Source of the DNA: Streptomyces sp. NBC_00273
GTDB lineage: Bacteria; Actinomycetota; Actinomycetes; Streptomycetales; Streptomycetaceae
DNA length: 64,000 bases
Direction of reading: 5' to 3'
Assembly: GCF_036178145.1 (NCBI RefSeq)
Contig: NZ_CP108067.1
Coordinates: forward strand, 7,585,001 to 7,649,000
This document shows, piece by piece, positions 31,568 to 44,369 of the stretch. The notes under the pieces were generated by a model, which was not told where the DNA came from, did no database searches, and saw nothing but the letters and a program-made list of their open reading frames with translations. How positions within the stretch are numbered: position 1 is the first letter of the stretch; every line of letters starts with the position of its first letter. The position numbers and the translations under genes are program-made.

Positions 31568-32854
31568 ATGAGCAAGATCCTGATTCGTGGCGCGAAGGTA
31601 CTCGGCGGCGAGGCGCAGGACGTCCTGATCGACGGCGAGACCATCGCCGAGGTCGGCCAGCACCTGTCCGCCGAGGGCGCGACCGTCATCGACGCCGAGG
31701 GCCAGGTCCTCCTCCCCGGCCTCGTCGACCTGCACACCCACCTGCGCGAGCCCGGCCGCGAGGACTCCGAGACCGTCCTCACCGGCACCCGCGCCGCCGC
31801 CTCCGGCGGCTACACCGCGGTGTTCGCCATGGCGAACACCTTCCCGGTCGCCGACACCGCCGGCGTCGTCGAGCAGGTCTGGCGCCTGGGCAAGGAGTCC
31901 GGCTACTGCGACGTGCAGCCCATCGGCGCCGTCACCGTCGGCCTGGAGGGCAAGCAGCTCTCCGAGCTGGGCGCCATGCACGAGTCCGCCGCCCGCGTCA
32001 CCGTCTTCTCCGACGACGGCAAGTGCGTGGACGACGCCGTGATCATGCGCCGGGCCCTGGAGTACGTGAAGGCCTTCGGCGGCGTCGTCGCCCAGCACGC
32101 CCAGGAGCCCCGCCTCACCGAGGGCGCCCAGATGAACGAGGGCATCGTCTCCGCGGAACTCGGTCTCGGCGGCTGGCCGGCCGTCGCCGAGGAGTCGATC
32201 ATCGCCCGCGACGTCCTGCTCGCCGAGCACGTCGGCTCCCGCGTCCACATCTGCCACCTCTCCACCGCCGGCTCCGTCGAGATCGTCCGCTGGGCCAAGT
32301 CCCGCGGCATCGACGTCACCGCCGAGGTCACCCCGCACCACCTCCTCCTCACCGAGGAGCTCGTGCGCTCGTACAACGCGGTCTACAAGGTCAACCCGCC
32401 GCTGCGCACCGAGCGCGACGTGCTGGCCCTGCGCGAGGCGCTCGCCGACGGCACGATCGACATCGTCGCCACCGACCACGCCCCGCACCCGCACGAGGAC
32501 AAGGACTGCGAGTGGGCCGCCGCCGCCATGGGCATGGTCGGCCTGGAGACCGCGCTCTCCGTCGTCCAGCAGACGATGGTCGAGACCGGACTGCTCGACT
32601 GGGCGGGCGTCGCCGAGCGCATGAGCTTCGCCCCGGCCCGCATCGGCAGTCTCGAGAACCACGGCCGTCCCGTCTCGGCAGGTGAACCCGCGAACCTGAC
32701 CTTGGTCGATACCTCGTACCGTGGTGTCGTGGACCCCGCACACTTCGCCTCCCGCAGCCGCAACACGCCTTACGAGGGCCGTGAGCTGCCGGGGCGCGTC
32801 ACTCATACCTTCCTGCGGGGCCGGGCAACGGTCGTGGACGGGAAACTGGCGTGA
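31568..32854 (+). CDS. pyrC: Dihydroorotase
   Basis: The 428-residue class I dihydroorotase cyclises carbamoyl-aspartate. Zinc ligands are visible in [12 protein letters not shown] at about residue 56, in AQHAQEP and [13 protein letters not shown] (His), and in [14 protein letters not shown] (Asp). An ATG at 31568 with GAGAGCAAG upstream starts two bases after the pyrB stop; pyrB-pyrC adjacency suits the known ATCase-dihydroorotase partnership. Its stop overlaps the next gene (GTGA). Confidence 0.95.
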   Translation: MSKILIRGAKVLGGEAQDVLIDGETIAEVGQHLSAEGATVIDAEGQVLLPGLVDLHTHLREPGREDSETVLTGTRAAASGGYTAVFAMANTFPVADTAGVVEQVWRLGKESGYCDVQPIGAVTVGLEGKQLSELGAMHESAARVTVFSDDGKCVDDAVIMRRALEYVKAFGGVVAQHAQEPRLTEGAQMNEGIVSAELGLGGWPAVAEESIIARDVLLAEHVGSRVHICHLSTAGSVEIVRWAKSRGIDVTAEVTPHHLLLTEELVRSYNAVYKVNPPLRTERDVLALREALADGTIDIVATDHAPHPHEDKDCEWAAAAMGMVGLETALSVVQQTMVETGLLDWAGVAERMSFAPARIGSLENHGRPVSAGEPANLTLVDTSYRGVVDPAHFASRSRNTPYEGRELPGRVTHTFLRGRATVVDGKLA

Positions 32855-33432
32855 CACCTGCAGTAATCCAACTGGCCGCCGAGGCCGCCGAACGACAGTC
32901 GGCGGAGGTGACCCAGTTCGGCGCCCGCATCGCGTGGGTGATCGGCCTGGCCGTCTTCGTCGCGTTCGTCTACTGGCTGATGCGGCAGGGCTGGAAATGG
33001 CGCGGCGCCCTGCAGAACGATCTGCCGGAGCTGCCCGCCGCACCCGACGGTCTTCCCGAGCACCGGCTGGCCCTGACCGGCCGGTACCACGGGTCCACCA
33101 CCGCCGGGCAGTGGCTCGACCGGATCGTCGCCCATGGTCTGGGCCTGCGCAGCCGGGTCGAGCTCACGCTCACCGACGCGGGCCTCGACGTGGTCCGACC
33201 GGGCGCAGGCGACTTCTTCGTACCGGCCGCGCAGCTGCGCGGCGCCCGCCTCGACAAGGGGATCGCGGGCAAGGTACTCACCGAGGGCGGTCTGCTCGTC
33301 GTCACCTGGGCGCACGGCGACAAGCTGATCGACTCCGGATTCCGCTCCGACCGCGCGGCCGAACACGCCGCCTGGGTCGAAGCCATCAACCTCATGAACT
33401 CATCCATCACGACGGAAGGCGCCGAACGATGA
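32851..33432 (+). CDS. PH-like domain membrane protein within the pyr operon
   Basis: The 193-residue protein has one transmembrane helix at about residues 27-45 ([19 protein letters not shown]) followed by a soluble beta-rich domain ([61 protein letters not shown]) ending in a helix with Trp ([11 protein letters not shown]), consistent with a PH-like fold. Its start overlaps the pyrC stop and its stop overlaps the carA ATG, so it is strictly coupled to pyrimidine synthesis. The gene is conserved at this place in Streptomyces (recalled), but no role is known. Confidence 0.78.
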   Translation: MTPAVIQLAAEAAERQSAEVTQFGARIAWVIGLAVFVAFVYWLMRQGWKWRGALQNDLPELPAAPDGLPEHRLALTGRYHGSTTAGQWLDRIVAHGLGLRSRVELTLTDAGLDVVRPGAGDFFVPAAQLRGARLDKGIAGKVLTEGGLLVVTWAHGDKLIDSGFRSDRAAEHAAWVEAINLMNSSITTEGAER

Positions 33433-34569
33433 CGACCTCCACCAGGGGAGCAGCCAAAGCTCCCGCCGTACTCGTCCTGGAGGACGGTCGGATCTTCCGC
33501 GGCCGCGCCTACGGCGCCGTGGGGGAGACCTTCGGCGAGGCCGTGTTCTCCACCGGCATGACCGGCTACCAGGAGACCCTCACCGACCCGTCGTACCACC
33601 GGCAGGTCGTCGTGATGACCGCCCCCCACGTGGGCAACACCGGTGTCAACGACGAGGACCCCGAGTCCTCCCGCATCTGGGTGGCCGGCTACGTCGTGCG
33701 CGACCCCGCCCGCGTCCCCTCCAACTGGCGCTCCCGGCGCTCGCTGGACGAGGAGCTCGAGAAGCAGGGCGTCGTCGGGATCTCCGGCATCGACACCCGC
33801 GCCCTGACCCGCCACCTGCGCGAGCGCGGCGCCATGCGCGTCGGCATCTTCTCGGGCGAGGCCTGGGTCGGCATCCGCGACGAGGCCCTGCTGGCCAAGG
33901 TCCAGGCGCAGCCGCAGATGAAGGGCGCGAACCTCTCCGCCGAGGTTGCCACCAAGGAGGCGTACGTCGTCCCCGCGATCGGCGAGAAGCGCTTCACCGT
34001 CGCCGCCGTCGACCTCGGCATCAAGGGCATGACCCCGCACCGGATGGCCGAGCGCGGCATCGAGGTGCACGTGCTGCCCGCCACCGCCACCGTCGAGGAC
34101 GTGTACGCGGTCGACCCCGACGGCGTGTTCTTCTCCAACGGTCCGGGCGACCCGGCCACCGCCGACGGCCCCGTCGCCGTCATGCAGGGCGTGCTGGAGC
34201 GCAAGACCCCGCTCTTCGGCATCTGCTTCGGCAACCAGATCCTGGGCCGCGCGCTCGGCTTCGGCACCTACAAGCTGAAGTACGGTCACCGCGGCATCAA
34301 CCAGCCGGTGCAGGACCGCACCACCGGCAAGGTCGAGATCACCGCGCACAACCACGGCTTCGCCGTCGACGCGCCCCTCGACGAGGTCACCGAGACCGCC
34401 TACGGCCGCGCCGAGGTCTCCCACGTCTGCCTGAACGACAACGTCGTCGAAGGCCTCCAGCTGCTCGACCAGCCGGCCTTCAGCGTCCAGTACCACCCCG
34501 AGGCGGCCGCCGGCCCGCACGACGCCGCGTACCTCTTCGACCGCTTCGTATCCCTGATGGAGGCCGAGC

Positions 34570-34577
<8 letters not shown>
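33429..34577 (+). CDS. carA: Carbamoyl-phosphate synthase small (glutaminase) subunit
   Basis: The 382-residue protein supplies ammonia from glutamine to CarB. The N-terminal domain has [19 protein letters not shown]; the class I amidotransferase domain has the nucleophile Cys in [16 protein letters not shown] at about residue 265 and the His-Glu pair in [16 protein letters not shown]. The ATG at 33429 overlaps the previous stop (ATGA); the longer frame from 32721 is a shadow. The end overlaps carB by 8 bases. Confidence 0.95.
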
Positions 34578-37878
<3,301 letters not shown>

Positions 37879-37906
37879 CGCAGGCCCGTACAGCCCGGAC
37901 ACGGGG

Positions 37907-37940
37907 AGGGGGACACCGGTTTCACGACGGGTGTCCCCCT
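37907..37940 (+). terminator. Hairpin between carB and pyrD
   Basis: AGGGGGACACC (37907-37917) and its exact complement GGTGTCCCCCT (37930-37940) form an 11-bp stem with a 12-base loop, ending 30 bases before pyrD. It could reduce read-through into pyrD or protect the upstream mRNA; no T-run follows. Confidence 0.7.
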
Positions 37941-37969
37941 CTTCACGAGCGCAGAGGGATTTTCCGACG

Positions 37970-39079
37970 ATGTACAAAACGTTCTTCAACCTGGTCTTCA
38001 AGCGGATGGACCCGGAGCAGGCCCACTACCTGGCCTTCCGCTGGATCCGCCTGGCGGCCCGCACGCCCGTGCTGCGCACCTTCGTCGCGGCCGCCCTGGC
38101 CCCGCGCTACGAGGAGCTGCGCACCGAAGCCCTCGGCCTGCGCATGCACGGCCCCTTCGGCCTCGCCGCCGGCTTCGACAAGAACGCCGTAGCCATCGAC
38201 GGCATGTCGATGCTCGGCTTCGACCACATCGAGATCGGCACGGTCACGGCCGAGCCGCAGCCCGGCAACCCGAAGAAGCGGCTCTTCCGCCTCGTGGCGG
38301 ACCGCGCGCTGATCAACCGCATGGGCTTCAACAACGAGGGCTCGGCGGCCGTGGCGGCCCGCCTGGCGGCCCGTGAGGCGGTCTTCAAGACCGTGGTCGG
38401 CGTCAACATCGGCAAGACGAAGGTCGTGCCCGAGGAGGAGGCCGTGGGGGACTACGTCGCCTCCACCGAGCGCCTCGCCCGGCACGCCGACTACCTCGTG
38501 GTGAACGTCTCCTCCCCGAACACCCCGGGCCTGCGCAACCTCCAGGCCACCGAGTCGCTGCGCCCGCTGCTGACGGCCGTGCGCGAGGCCGCGGACCGCA
38601 CGGTGACCGACCGCCGGGTGCCGCTGCTGGTCAAGATCGCCCCCGACCTGGCGGACGAGGACGTCGACGCGGTCGCCGACCTGGCCCTGGAGCTGGGTCT
38701 CGACGGCATCATCGCGACGAACACCACCATCGCCCGGGAGGGGCTGGGCCTGAAGTCCTCCCCGTCCCTGGTGAAGGAGACCGGCGGGCTCTCCGGCGCC
38801 CCGGTCAAGGAGCGCTCGCTGGAGGTCCTGCGCCGCCTGTACGCCCGCGTGGGGGACCGCCTGGTCCTGGTCGGGGTCGGCGGCATCGAGAACGCCGAGG
38901 ACGCCTGGCAGCGGATCCTGGCCGGCGCCACGCTGATCCAGGGCTACAGCGCCTTCATCTACGAGGGCCCGTTCTACGCCCGCGCCGTCCACAAGGGCCT
39001 TGCCGCCCGCCTGGCCAACAGCCCGTACGCGACGCTCGCCGAAGCGGTGGGCGCCGAGACCCGAAAGGCCACCAAGTGA
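37970..39079 (+). CDS. pyrD: Dihydroorotate dehydrogenase (quinone), class 2
   Basis: The 369-residue protein oxidises dihydroorotate to orotate using quinone. The N-terminal helices ([20 protein letters not shown]) are the membrane-associated extension of class 2 enzymes. [37 protein letters not shown] with the catalytic Ser, and [20 protein letters not shown] are typical. I chose the ATG at 37970, since the family begins at MYK; 13 codons upstream are spurious. Its stop overlaps pyrF. Confidence 0.95.
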   Translation: MYKTFFNLVFKRMDPEQAHYLAFRWIRLAARTPVLRTFVAAALAPRYEELRTEALGLRMHGPFGLAAGFDKNAVAIDGMSMLGFDHIEIGTVTAEPQPGNPKKRLFRLVADRALINRMGFNNEGSAAVAARLAAREAVFKTVVGVNIGKTKVVPEEEAVGDYVASTERLARHADYLVVNVSSPNTPGLRNLQATESLRPLLTAVREAADRTVTDRRVPLLVKIAPDLADEDVDAVADLALELGLDGIIATNTTIAREGLGLKSSPSLVKETGGLSGAPVKERSLEVLRRLYARVGDRLVLVGVGGIENAEDAWQRILAGATLIQGYSAFIYEGPFYARAVHKGLAARLANSPYATLAEAVGAETRKATK

Positions 39080-39915
39080 CTGTGACCCCGTTCGGCACCC
39101 GCCTGCGCGCGGCGATGGACTCCCGGGGCCCGCTGTGCGTCGGCATCGACCCGCACGCCGCCCTGCTGGCGCAGTGGGGCCTGGACGACGACATCGCGGG
39201 CCTGGAGCGGTTCTCCCGCACGGTCGTCGAGGCGCTCGCGGAGTCGGTGGCGGTCTTCAAGCCCCAGGCGGCCTTCTTCGAGCGGTTCGGCTCGAAGGGC
39301 GTGGCCGTCCTGGAGCGGGCCGTGGCGGACGCCCGGGCGGCCGGGACCCTGGTCGTCATGGACGCCAAGCGCGGCGACATCGGCTCGACCATGGCCGCGT
39401 ACGCCTCGGCCTTCCTGGACCCGGCCTCGCCGCTGTTCTCGGACGCGCTGACGGTCTCCCCGTACCTGGGCTACGGCTCGCTGAAGCCGGCCGTCGACCT
39501 GGCCCGAGAGTCGGGCGCGGGCCTGTTCGTCCTGGCGCTGACCTCGAACCCGGAGGGCGCCGAGGTCCAGCGCGCGGTCCGCGAGGACGGCCGGACGATC
39601 GGCGCGACGATGCTGGCGCACCTGGCGGCGGAGAACGCGGACGCCGCTCCCATGGGTTCCTTCGGCGCGGTGGTCGGCGCCACGTTGGGCGACCTGTCCT
39701 CCTTCGACCTGGACATCAACGGGCCGCTGCTGGCCCCCGGCATCGGCGCGCAGGGCGCGACGGCGGCGGACCTGCCGGGCGTCTTCGGCAAGGCCGTGCG
39801 CAACGTCGTCCCGAACGTCTCGCGGGGCGTCCTGAAGCACGGTCCGGACGTGAACGCCCTGCGCGACTCGGCGCGGCGCTTCGCCGACGAGATCCACGAG
39901 GCCGTCACCGCGTAA
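39076..39915 (+). CDS. pyrF: Orotidine-5'-phosphate decarboxylase (type 2)
   Basis: The 279-residue protein decarboxylates OMP to UMP. It is of the longer actinobacterial type: LCVGIDPHAALLAQWG, VFKPQAAFFERFGSKG, the catalytic VVMDAKRGDIGSTM with Asp-Lys-Asp at about residue 95, and a C-terminal PGIGAQGATAADLPG phosphate loop. It is the last pyr gene; the GTG at 39076 overlaps the pyrD stop. Confidence 0.94.
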   Translation: MTVTPFGTRLRAAMDSRGPLCVGIDPHAALLAQWGLDDDIAGLERFSRTVVEALAESVAVFKPQAAFFERFGSKGVAVLERAVADARAAGTLVVMDAKRGDIGSTMAAYASAFLDPASPLFSDALTVSPYLGYGSLKPAVDLARESGAGLFVLALTSNPEGAEVQRAVREDGRTIGATMLAHLAAENADAAPMGSFGAVVGATLGDLSSFDLDINGPLLAPGIGAQGATAADLPGVFGKAVRNVVPNVSRGVLKHGPDVNALRDSARRFADEIHEAVTA

Positions 39916-40217
39916 TCGCTCACCCGGGGAGGCCGGCCGCACCTCCGCGGCACGGCCTCTCGCACTTCTTGGCGAAACTCGAACGCTCTTCATCGGACAA
40001 AACCGGGGTATTTTGTCCGTGATGTACGGTTCGGTGGAGGCTGACCAGGACTTTTCGTCCGTTCTCGCTGACTGGAGCGGTGTTGGCCGCTAGTCTCCGA
40101 CCAGAGTGAACGTGCAGCGAACGAGTTCCATCGCTGTTCGGGAGCTCGCCAGGTGTGGTGCCTTCGGGCTGCCCGCCGGTCCGTATCCGACAGTTCGACA
40201 TCCGAGGTGACGTAGGC
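39916..40217. promoter_or_regulatory. pyrF-sIHF intergenic region (302 bp)
   Basis: There is no gene. It contains a 9-bp perfect inverted repeat CGGACAAAA / TTTTGTCCG (39994-40019, loop CCGGGGTA) that could be the pyr operon terminator or an operator, and then about 200 bases of AT-richer sequence where the sIHF promoter must lie. Confidence 0.6.
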
Positions 40218-40541
40218 GTGGCTCTTCCGCCCCTTACCCCTGAACAGCGCGCAGCCGCGCTCGAAAAGGCCGCCGCGGCTCGCCGGGAGCGGGCCGAGGT
40301 CAAGAATCGACTCAAGCACTCCGGCGCCTCGCTCCAAGAGGTCATCAAGACGGGCCAGGAGAACGACGTCATCGGCAAGATGAAGGTCTCCGCCCTGCTG
40401 GAGTCTCTGCCTGGCGTGGGCAAGGTGCGCGCCAAGCAGATCATGGAGCGTCTCGGCATCTCCGAGTCCCGGCGTGTCCGAGGTCTCGGTTCCAACCAGA
40501 TCGCCTCTCTGGAGCGCGAGTTCGGCAGCACCGGCGCCTGA
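40218..40541 (+). CDS. sihf: Streptomyces integration host factor sIHF
   Basis: The 107-residue basic nucleoid protein bends DNA and influences development and antibiotic production; it is the homologue of mycobacterial mIHF. It starts at GTG 40218 ([20 protein letters not shown]), exactly the known length; the 21-codon upstream extension is not used. A long N-terminal helix precedes the helix-two-turns-helix ([20 protein letters not shown], about residues 63-82). It is followed by gmk after 61 bases. Confidence 0.96.
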   Translation: MALPPLTPEQRAAALEKAAAARRERAEVKNRLKHSGASLQEVIKTGQENDVIGKMKVSALLESLPGVGKVRAKQIMERLGISESRRVRGLGSNQIASLEREFGSTGA

Positions 40542-40602
40542 GGCGTCGACTGAAGTTCTCCCGGCGTTCTCAGGCAGTCCCGAGAACCTGGATAATCGCT
40601 CT

Positions 40603-41166
40603 ATGGCAGCAGAGGTTCGTCCGCGGCTGACCGTGCTCTCCGGCCCTTCAGGGGTCGGCAAGAGCACGGTCGTCGCGCATATGCGCAAGGTTCACCCCGA
40701 GGTATGGCTCTCGGTGTCGGCCACCACCCGCAAGCCGCGGCCCGGTGAGCGACACGGAGTCCACTACTTCTTCGTCAATGACGACGAGTTCGACAAGCTG
40801 ATCGCCAACGGCGAGCTGCTGGAGTGGGCCGAGTTCGCGGGCAACCGCTACGGCACTCCCCGCGGCGCGGTGCTGGAACGCCTGGACAACGGCGAGCCGG
40901 TACTGCTGGAGATCGACCTCCAGGGCGCACGACTCGTCCGCGAGTCCAAGCCCGACGCCCAGCTGGTCTTCCTGGCACCGCCGAGCTGGGACGAGCTGGT
41001 CCGCCGACTGACCGGTCGGGGCACCGAATCGGCGGAGGTCATCGAGCGTCGGCTCGCCGCCGCCAAGATCGAGCTCGCTGCCGAGTCCGAGTTCGACACC
41101 ACCCTGGTCAACACCTCCGTCGAGGACGTAGCCCGTGAGCTGCTAGCCTTGATGGCAGTTGTCTGA
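40603..41166 (+). CDS. gmk: Guanylate kinase
   Basis: The 187-residue protein phosphorylates GMP to GDP. Walker [14 protein letters not shown] lies at about residue 15, the GMP-binding [19 protein letters not shown] and [13 protein letters not shown] follow, and [12 protein letters not shown] is Walker B. The ATG at 40603 gives [17 protein letters not shown], the usual actinobacterial start; the frame open from 40474 is spurious. It keeps guanine nucleotides for GTP and (p)ppGpp. Confidence 0.95.
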   Translation: MAAEVRPRLTVLSGPSGVGKSTVVAHMRKVHPEVWLSVSATTRKPRPGERHGVHYFFVNDDEFDKLIANGELLEWAEFAGNRYGTPRGAVLERLDNGEPVLLEIDLQGARLVRESKPDAQLVFLAPPSWDELVRRLTGRGTESAEVIERRLAAAKIELAAESEFDTTLVNTSVEDVARELLALMAVV

Positions 41167-41239
41167 TCGTTGATCGATGTTTTTGATTCGGTCGATTCCA
41201 GGACGGCCCAATCTTTCACCCATCTTCGGAAGGTAGAGC

Positions 41240-41512
41240 GTGTCCTCTTCCATCACTGCGCCCGAGGGCATCATCAACCCGCCGATCGACGAGCTGCTCG
41301 AGGCTACGGACTCGAAGTACAGCCTCGTGATCTACGCGGCCAAGCGCGCGCGTCAGATCAACGCGTACTACTCGCAGCTCGGTGAGGGCCTGCTCGAGTA
41401 CGTCGGCCCGCTGGTGGACACCCACGTCCACGAGAAGCCGCTTTCGATCGCGCTGCGCGAGATCAACGCTGGTCTGCTGACCTCCGAGGCCATCGAGGCC
41501 CCGGCCCAGTAG
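41240..41512 (+). CDS. rpoZ: RNA polymerase omega subunit
   Basis: The 90-residue omega subunit stabilises beta-prime and contributes to ppGpp binding in some bacteria. The core [22 protein letters not shown] and the [15 protein letters not shown] segment are the actinobacterial omega pattern. The GTG at 41240 follows GGAAGGTAGAGC. Gene order gmk-rpoZ-coaBC is widely conserved. A strong terminator follows at 41531-41567. Confidence 0.95.
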   Translation: MSSSITAPEGIINPPIDELLEATDSKYSLVIYAAKRARQINAYYSQLGEGLLEYVGPLVDTHVHEKPLSIALREINAGLLTSEAIEAPAQ

Positions 41513-41530
41513 GGCATCAGAAGTCCTTTC

Positions 41531-41567
41531 ACCACAGGCCCGGCAGAACATCTGCCGGGCCTGTGGT
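41531..41567 (+). terminator. Hairpin terminator after rpoZ
   Basis: ACCACAGGCCCGGCAGA (41531-41547) and its exact complement (41551-41567) form a 17-bp stem with a 3-base loop. It separates rpoZ from coaBC. Confidence 0.88.
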
Positions 41568-41630
41568 GTGTCATGGGTGGGTACGACGACGATCAGAGCC
41601 GAACGCGTCGCAGCCGTCGAAGGGAAGTAC

Positions 41631-42848
41631 GTGGTGGACAAGCCGAAGGTCGTACTGGGGGTCAGTGGCGGGATCGCCGCCTACAAGGCGTGCGAGCTGC
41701 TGCGCCGGCTCACCGAGTCCGGCCACGACGTGCGGGTGGTGCCCACCGCGGCCTCCCTGAACTTCGTGGGGGAGGCCACCTGGTCCGCCCTCTCCGGGAA
41801 CCCTGCCTCCACCGAGGTCTGGGAATCCGTCCACGAGGTGCCGCACGTGCGCATCGGGCAGTCCGCCGACCTCGTCGTCGTCGCCCCCGCCACGGCCGAC
41901 ATGCTGGCCAAGGCCGCCCACGGGCTCGCCGACGACCTGCTCACGAACACCCTGCTCACCGCGCGCTGTCCGGTGGTCTTCGCCCCCGCCATGCACACCG
42001 AGATGTGGGAGCACCCCGCCACCCAGGAGAACGTGGCCACGCTGCGCCGGCGGGGCGCCCTCGTCATCGAGCCCGCCGTCGGCCGGCTCACCGGCAAGGA
42101 CACCGGAAAGGGGCGGCTGCCCGACCCCGAGGAGATCTTCGAGGTCTGCCGCCACGTCTTGAGGAGGCAGGGCCCGGCTCGCGGGGCGGCCGGGCCGGAC
42201 CTCGCCGGGCGGCACGTGGTGATCAGCGCGGGCGGCACGCGGGAGCCGCTGGACCCGGTCCGCTTCCTCGGCAACCGCTCCTCCGGCAAGCAGGGCTACG
42301 CCCTCGCCCGCACCGCCGTCGCCCGCGGGGCCCGGGTCACCCTGGTGTCGGCCAACACCGCGCTGGCCGACCCGGCCGGGGTGGACGTCGTACGCGTGGG
42401 GACGGCCGTGCAGCTCCGGGAGGCCGTGCTCAAGGCCGCCGCGGACGCCGACGCCGTGGTGATGGCCGCGGCCGTGGCCGATTTCCGGCCCGCCGTGTAC
42501 GCGGGCGGAAAGATCAAGAAGAAGGACGGGCAGGACCCGGCGCCGGTGGCGCTGGTGCGCAATCCGGACGTTCTCGCGGAGATCTCGGCCGATCGGGCCA
42601 GGGCCGGACAGGTGGTCGTGGGATTCGCCGCCGAGACCGACGACGTCCTCGCGAACGGCCGCGCCAAGCTCGCCCGAAAGGGCTGTGACCTACTCGTCGT
42701 GAACGAGGTCGGAGAGGCGCGGACCTTTGGTTCTGAGGAGAACGAAGCGGTCATCCTGGCCTCCGATGGCTCCGAGACTCAAGTGCCCTATGGTCCGAAG
42801 GAGGCGCTGGCCGAGGTGATTTGGGACCAGGTGGCCGCCCGGCTGTAG
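41631..42848 (+). CDS. coaBC: Bifunctional phosphopantothenoylcysteine decarboxylase/synthetase
   Basis: The 405-residue protein makes 4'-phosphopantetheine from phosphopantothenate and cysteine in CoA synthesis. The N-terminal FMN domain (CoaC) has VVLGVSGGIAAYKACELLRR, the active-site His in EVPHVRIGQSADL and the Cys-lid/substrate motif APAMHTEMWEHPAT. The C-terminal CoaB domain begins HVVISAGGTREPLDPVRF with NRSSGKQGYALA. GTG codons at 41631 and 41634 both fit; AGGGAAG at 41621 favours the first. The frame from 41568 is too long. Confidence 0.93.
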   Translation: MVDKPKVVLGVSGGIAAYKACELLRRLTESGHDVRVVPTAASLNFVGEATWSALSGNPASTEVWESVHEVPHVRIGQSADLVVVAPATADMLAKAAHGLADDLLTNTLLTARCPVVFAPAMHTEMWEHPATQENVATLRRRGALVIEPAVGRLTGKDTGKGRLPDPEEIFEVCRHVLRRQGPARGAAGPDLAGRHVVISAGGTREPLDPVRFLGNRSSGKQGYALARTAVARGARVTLVSANTALADPAGVDVVRVGTAVQLREAVLKAAADADAVVMAAAVADFRPAVYAGGKIKKKDGQDPAPVALVRNPDVLAEISADRARAGQVVVGFAAETDDVLANGRAKLARKGCDLLVVNEVGEARTFGSEENEAVILASDGSETQVPYGPKEALAEVIWDQVAARL

Positions 42849-43060
42849 CCGCGACGCGCCTGGGTCGATTCCCCTTCTCCAGGTCACCTCTGTGCGTAAG
42901 AATGGGAGTGCCGCAGGTCACACGGCTCCCATAAGGCGAGACGGGTGGTCCACGAAACAGTGGCGACCGATAAACTGCATCCGGAACGTGATCGGGCGCA
43001 GCCCCCGATGTGGTTCCGCCAAATGATCAGCCAGCAGCCGCTGCAACCCCAGGGAGCGTT

Positions 43061-44269
43061 GTGTCCCGTCGTCTGTTCACCTCGGAGTCCGTCACCGAGG
43101 GCCACCCCGACAAGATCGCTGACCAGATCAGCGACACGATCCTCGACGCGCTCCTCACCGAGGACCCGACCTCGCGCGTCGCCGTGGAAACCCTCATCAC
43201 CACGGGTCTCGTGCACATCGCGGGAGAGGTGACGACGAAGGCCTACGCGCCCATCGCGCAGCTCGTCCGGGACAAGATCCTCGAGATCGGCTACGACTCC
43301 TCGAAGAAGGGCTTCGACGGCGCCTCCTGCGGCGTGTCGGTGTCCATCGGCGCCCAGTCCCCGGACATCGCGCAGGGCGTCGACACCGCCTACGAGAAGC
43401 GCGTCGAGGGCGACGAGGACGAGCTGGACAAGCAGGGCGCCGGCGACCAGGGCCTGATGTTCGGCTACGCGTGCGATGAGACCCCCGAGCTCATGCCGCT
43501 GCCGATCCACATCGCGCACCGGCTGTCCCGCCGCCTCTCCGAGGTCCGCAAGAACGGGACCATCCCGTACCTGCGCCCCGACGGCAAGACCCAGGTCACC
43601 ATCGAGTACGACGGTGACAAGGCCGTGCGCCTGGACACCGTCGTGGTCTCCTCGCAGCACGCCTCGGACATCGACCTCGACTCGCTGCTCGCTCCCGACA
43701 TCCGCGAGTTCGTCGTCGAGCACGTCCTGGCCCAGCTCGTCGAGGACGGCATCAAGCTCGACACCGAGGGCTACCGCCTCCTGGTGAACCCGACCGGCCG
43801 CTTCGAGATCGGCGGCCCGATGGGCGACGCCGGCCTCACCGGCCGCAAGATCATCATCGACACCTACGGCGGCATGGCCCGCCACGGTGGCGGCGCCTTC
43901 TCCGGCAAGGACCCGTCGAAGGTCGACCGCTCCGCCGCCTACGCCATGCGCTGGGTCGCCAAGAACGTGGTCGCCGCCGGTCTCGCCGCGCGCTGCGAGG
44001 TGCAGGTCGCGTACGCCATCGGCAAGGCCGAGCCCGTCGGTCTCTTCGTCGAGACCTTCGGCACCGCCAAGGTCGAGGTCCAGAAGATCGAGGACGCGAT
44101 CGGCGAGGTCTTCGACCTGCGCCCGGCCGCGATCATCCGCGACCTGGACCTGCTGCGCCCGATCTACGCCCAGACCGCCGCCTACGGTCACTTCGGCCGT
44201 GAGCTGCCGGACTTCACCTGGGAGCGCACCGACCGCGTGGACGCCCTGCGCACCGCGGCCGGCCTGTAA
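43061..44269 (+). CDS. metK: S-adenosylmethionine synthetase
   Basis: The 402-residue protein makes SAM from methionine and [25 protein letters not shown] opens the protein; [13 protein letters not shown] and [16 protein letters not shown] (P-loop-like phosphate site) are intact. The GTG at 43061 after CAGGGAGCGTT is the conserved start; 17 upstream codons in frame are spurious. The 212-base gap upstream holds its promoter. In Streptomyces SAM level affects antibiotic output. A terminator follows at 44294-44329. Confidence 0.96.
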   Translation: MSRRLFTSESVTEGHPDKIADQISDTILDALLTEDPTSRVAVETLITTGLVHIAGEVTTKAYAPIAQLVRDKILEIGYDSSKKGFDGASCGVSVSIGAQSPDIAQGVDTAYEKRVEGDEDELDKQGAGDQGLMFGYACDETPELMPLPIHIAHRLSRRLSEVRKNGTIPYLRPDGKTQVTIEYDGDKAVRLDTVVVSSQHASDIDLDSLLAPDIREFVVEHVLAQLVEDGIKLDTEGYRLLVNPTGRFEIGGPMGDAGLTGRKIIIDTYGGMARHGGGAFSGKDPSKVDRSAAYAMRWVAKNVVAAGLAARCEVQVAYAIGKAEPVGLFVETFGTAKVEVQKIEDAIGEVFDLRPAAIIRDLDLLRPIYAQTAAYGHFGRELPDFTWERTDRVDALRTAAGL

Positions 44270-44293
44270 CACCCCTCGTCCTCGGACGATCGT

Positions 44294-44329
44294 CGAACGG
44301 CCCCGGACCAGCTGGTCCGGGGCCGTTCG
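44294..44329 (+). terminator. Hairpin terminator after metK
   Basis: CGAACGGCCCCGGACCA (44294-44310) and its exact complement (44313-44329) form a 17-bp stem around GC. It ends metK and lies 41 bases before priA. Confidence 0.88.
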
Positions 44330-44369
44330 CATGCCGTGCCTGTCAGTGGACTTTGGTAAGAATGCTGAT

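Noticed and set aside
40155..40217. Upstream extension of sIHF
   Set aside because: The known sIHF length (107 residues) fits the GTG at 40218 exactly; the extension is not protein-like.
42945..43060. Possible leader peptide or riboswitch before metK
   Set aside because: A GTG-started frame exists but overlaps metK out of frame, and no SAM-riboswitch core could be recognised by eye.
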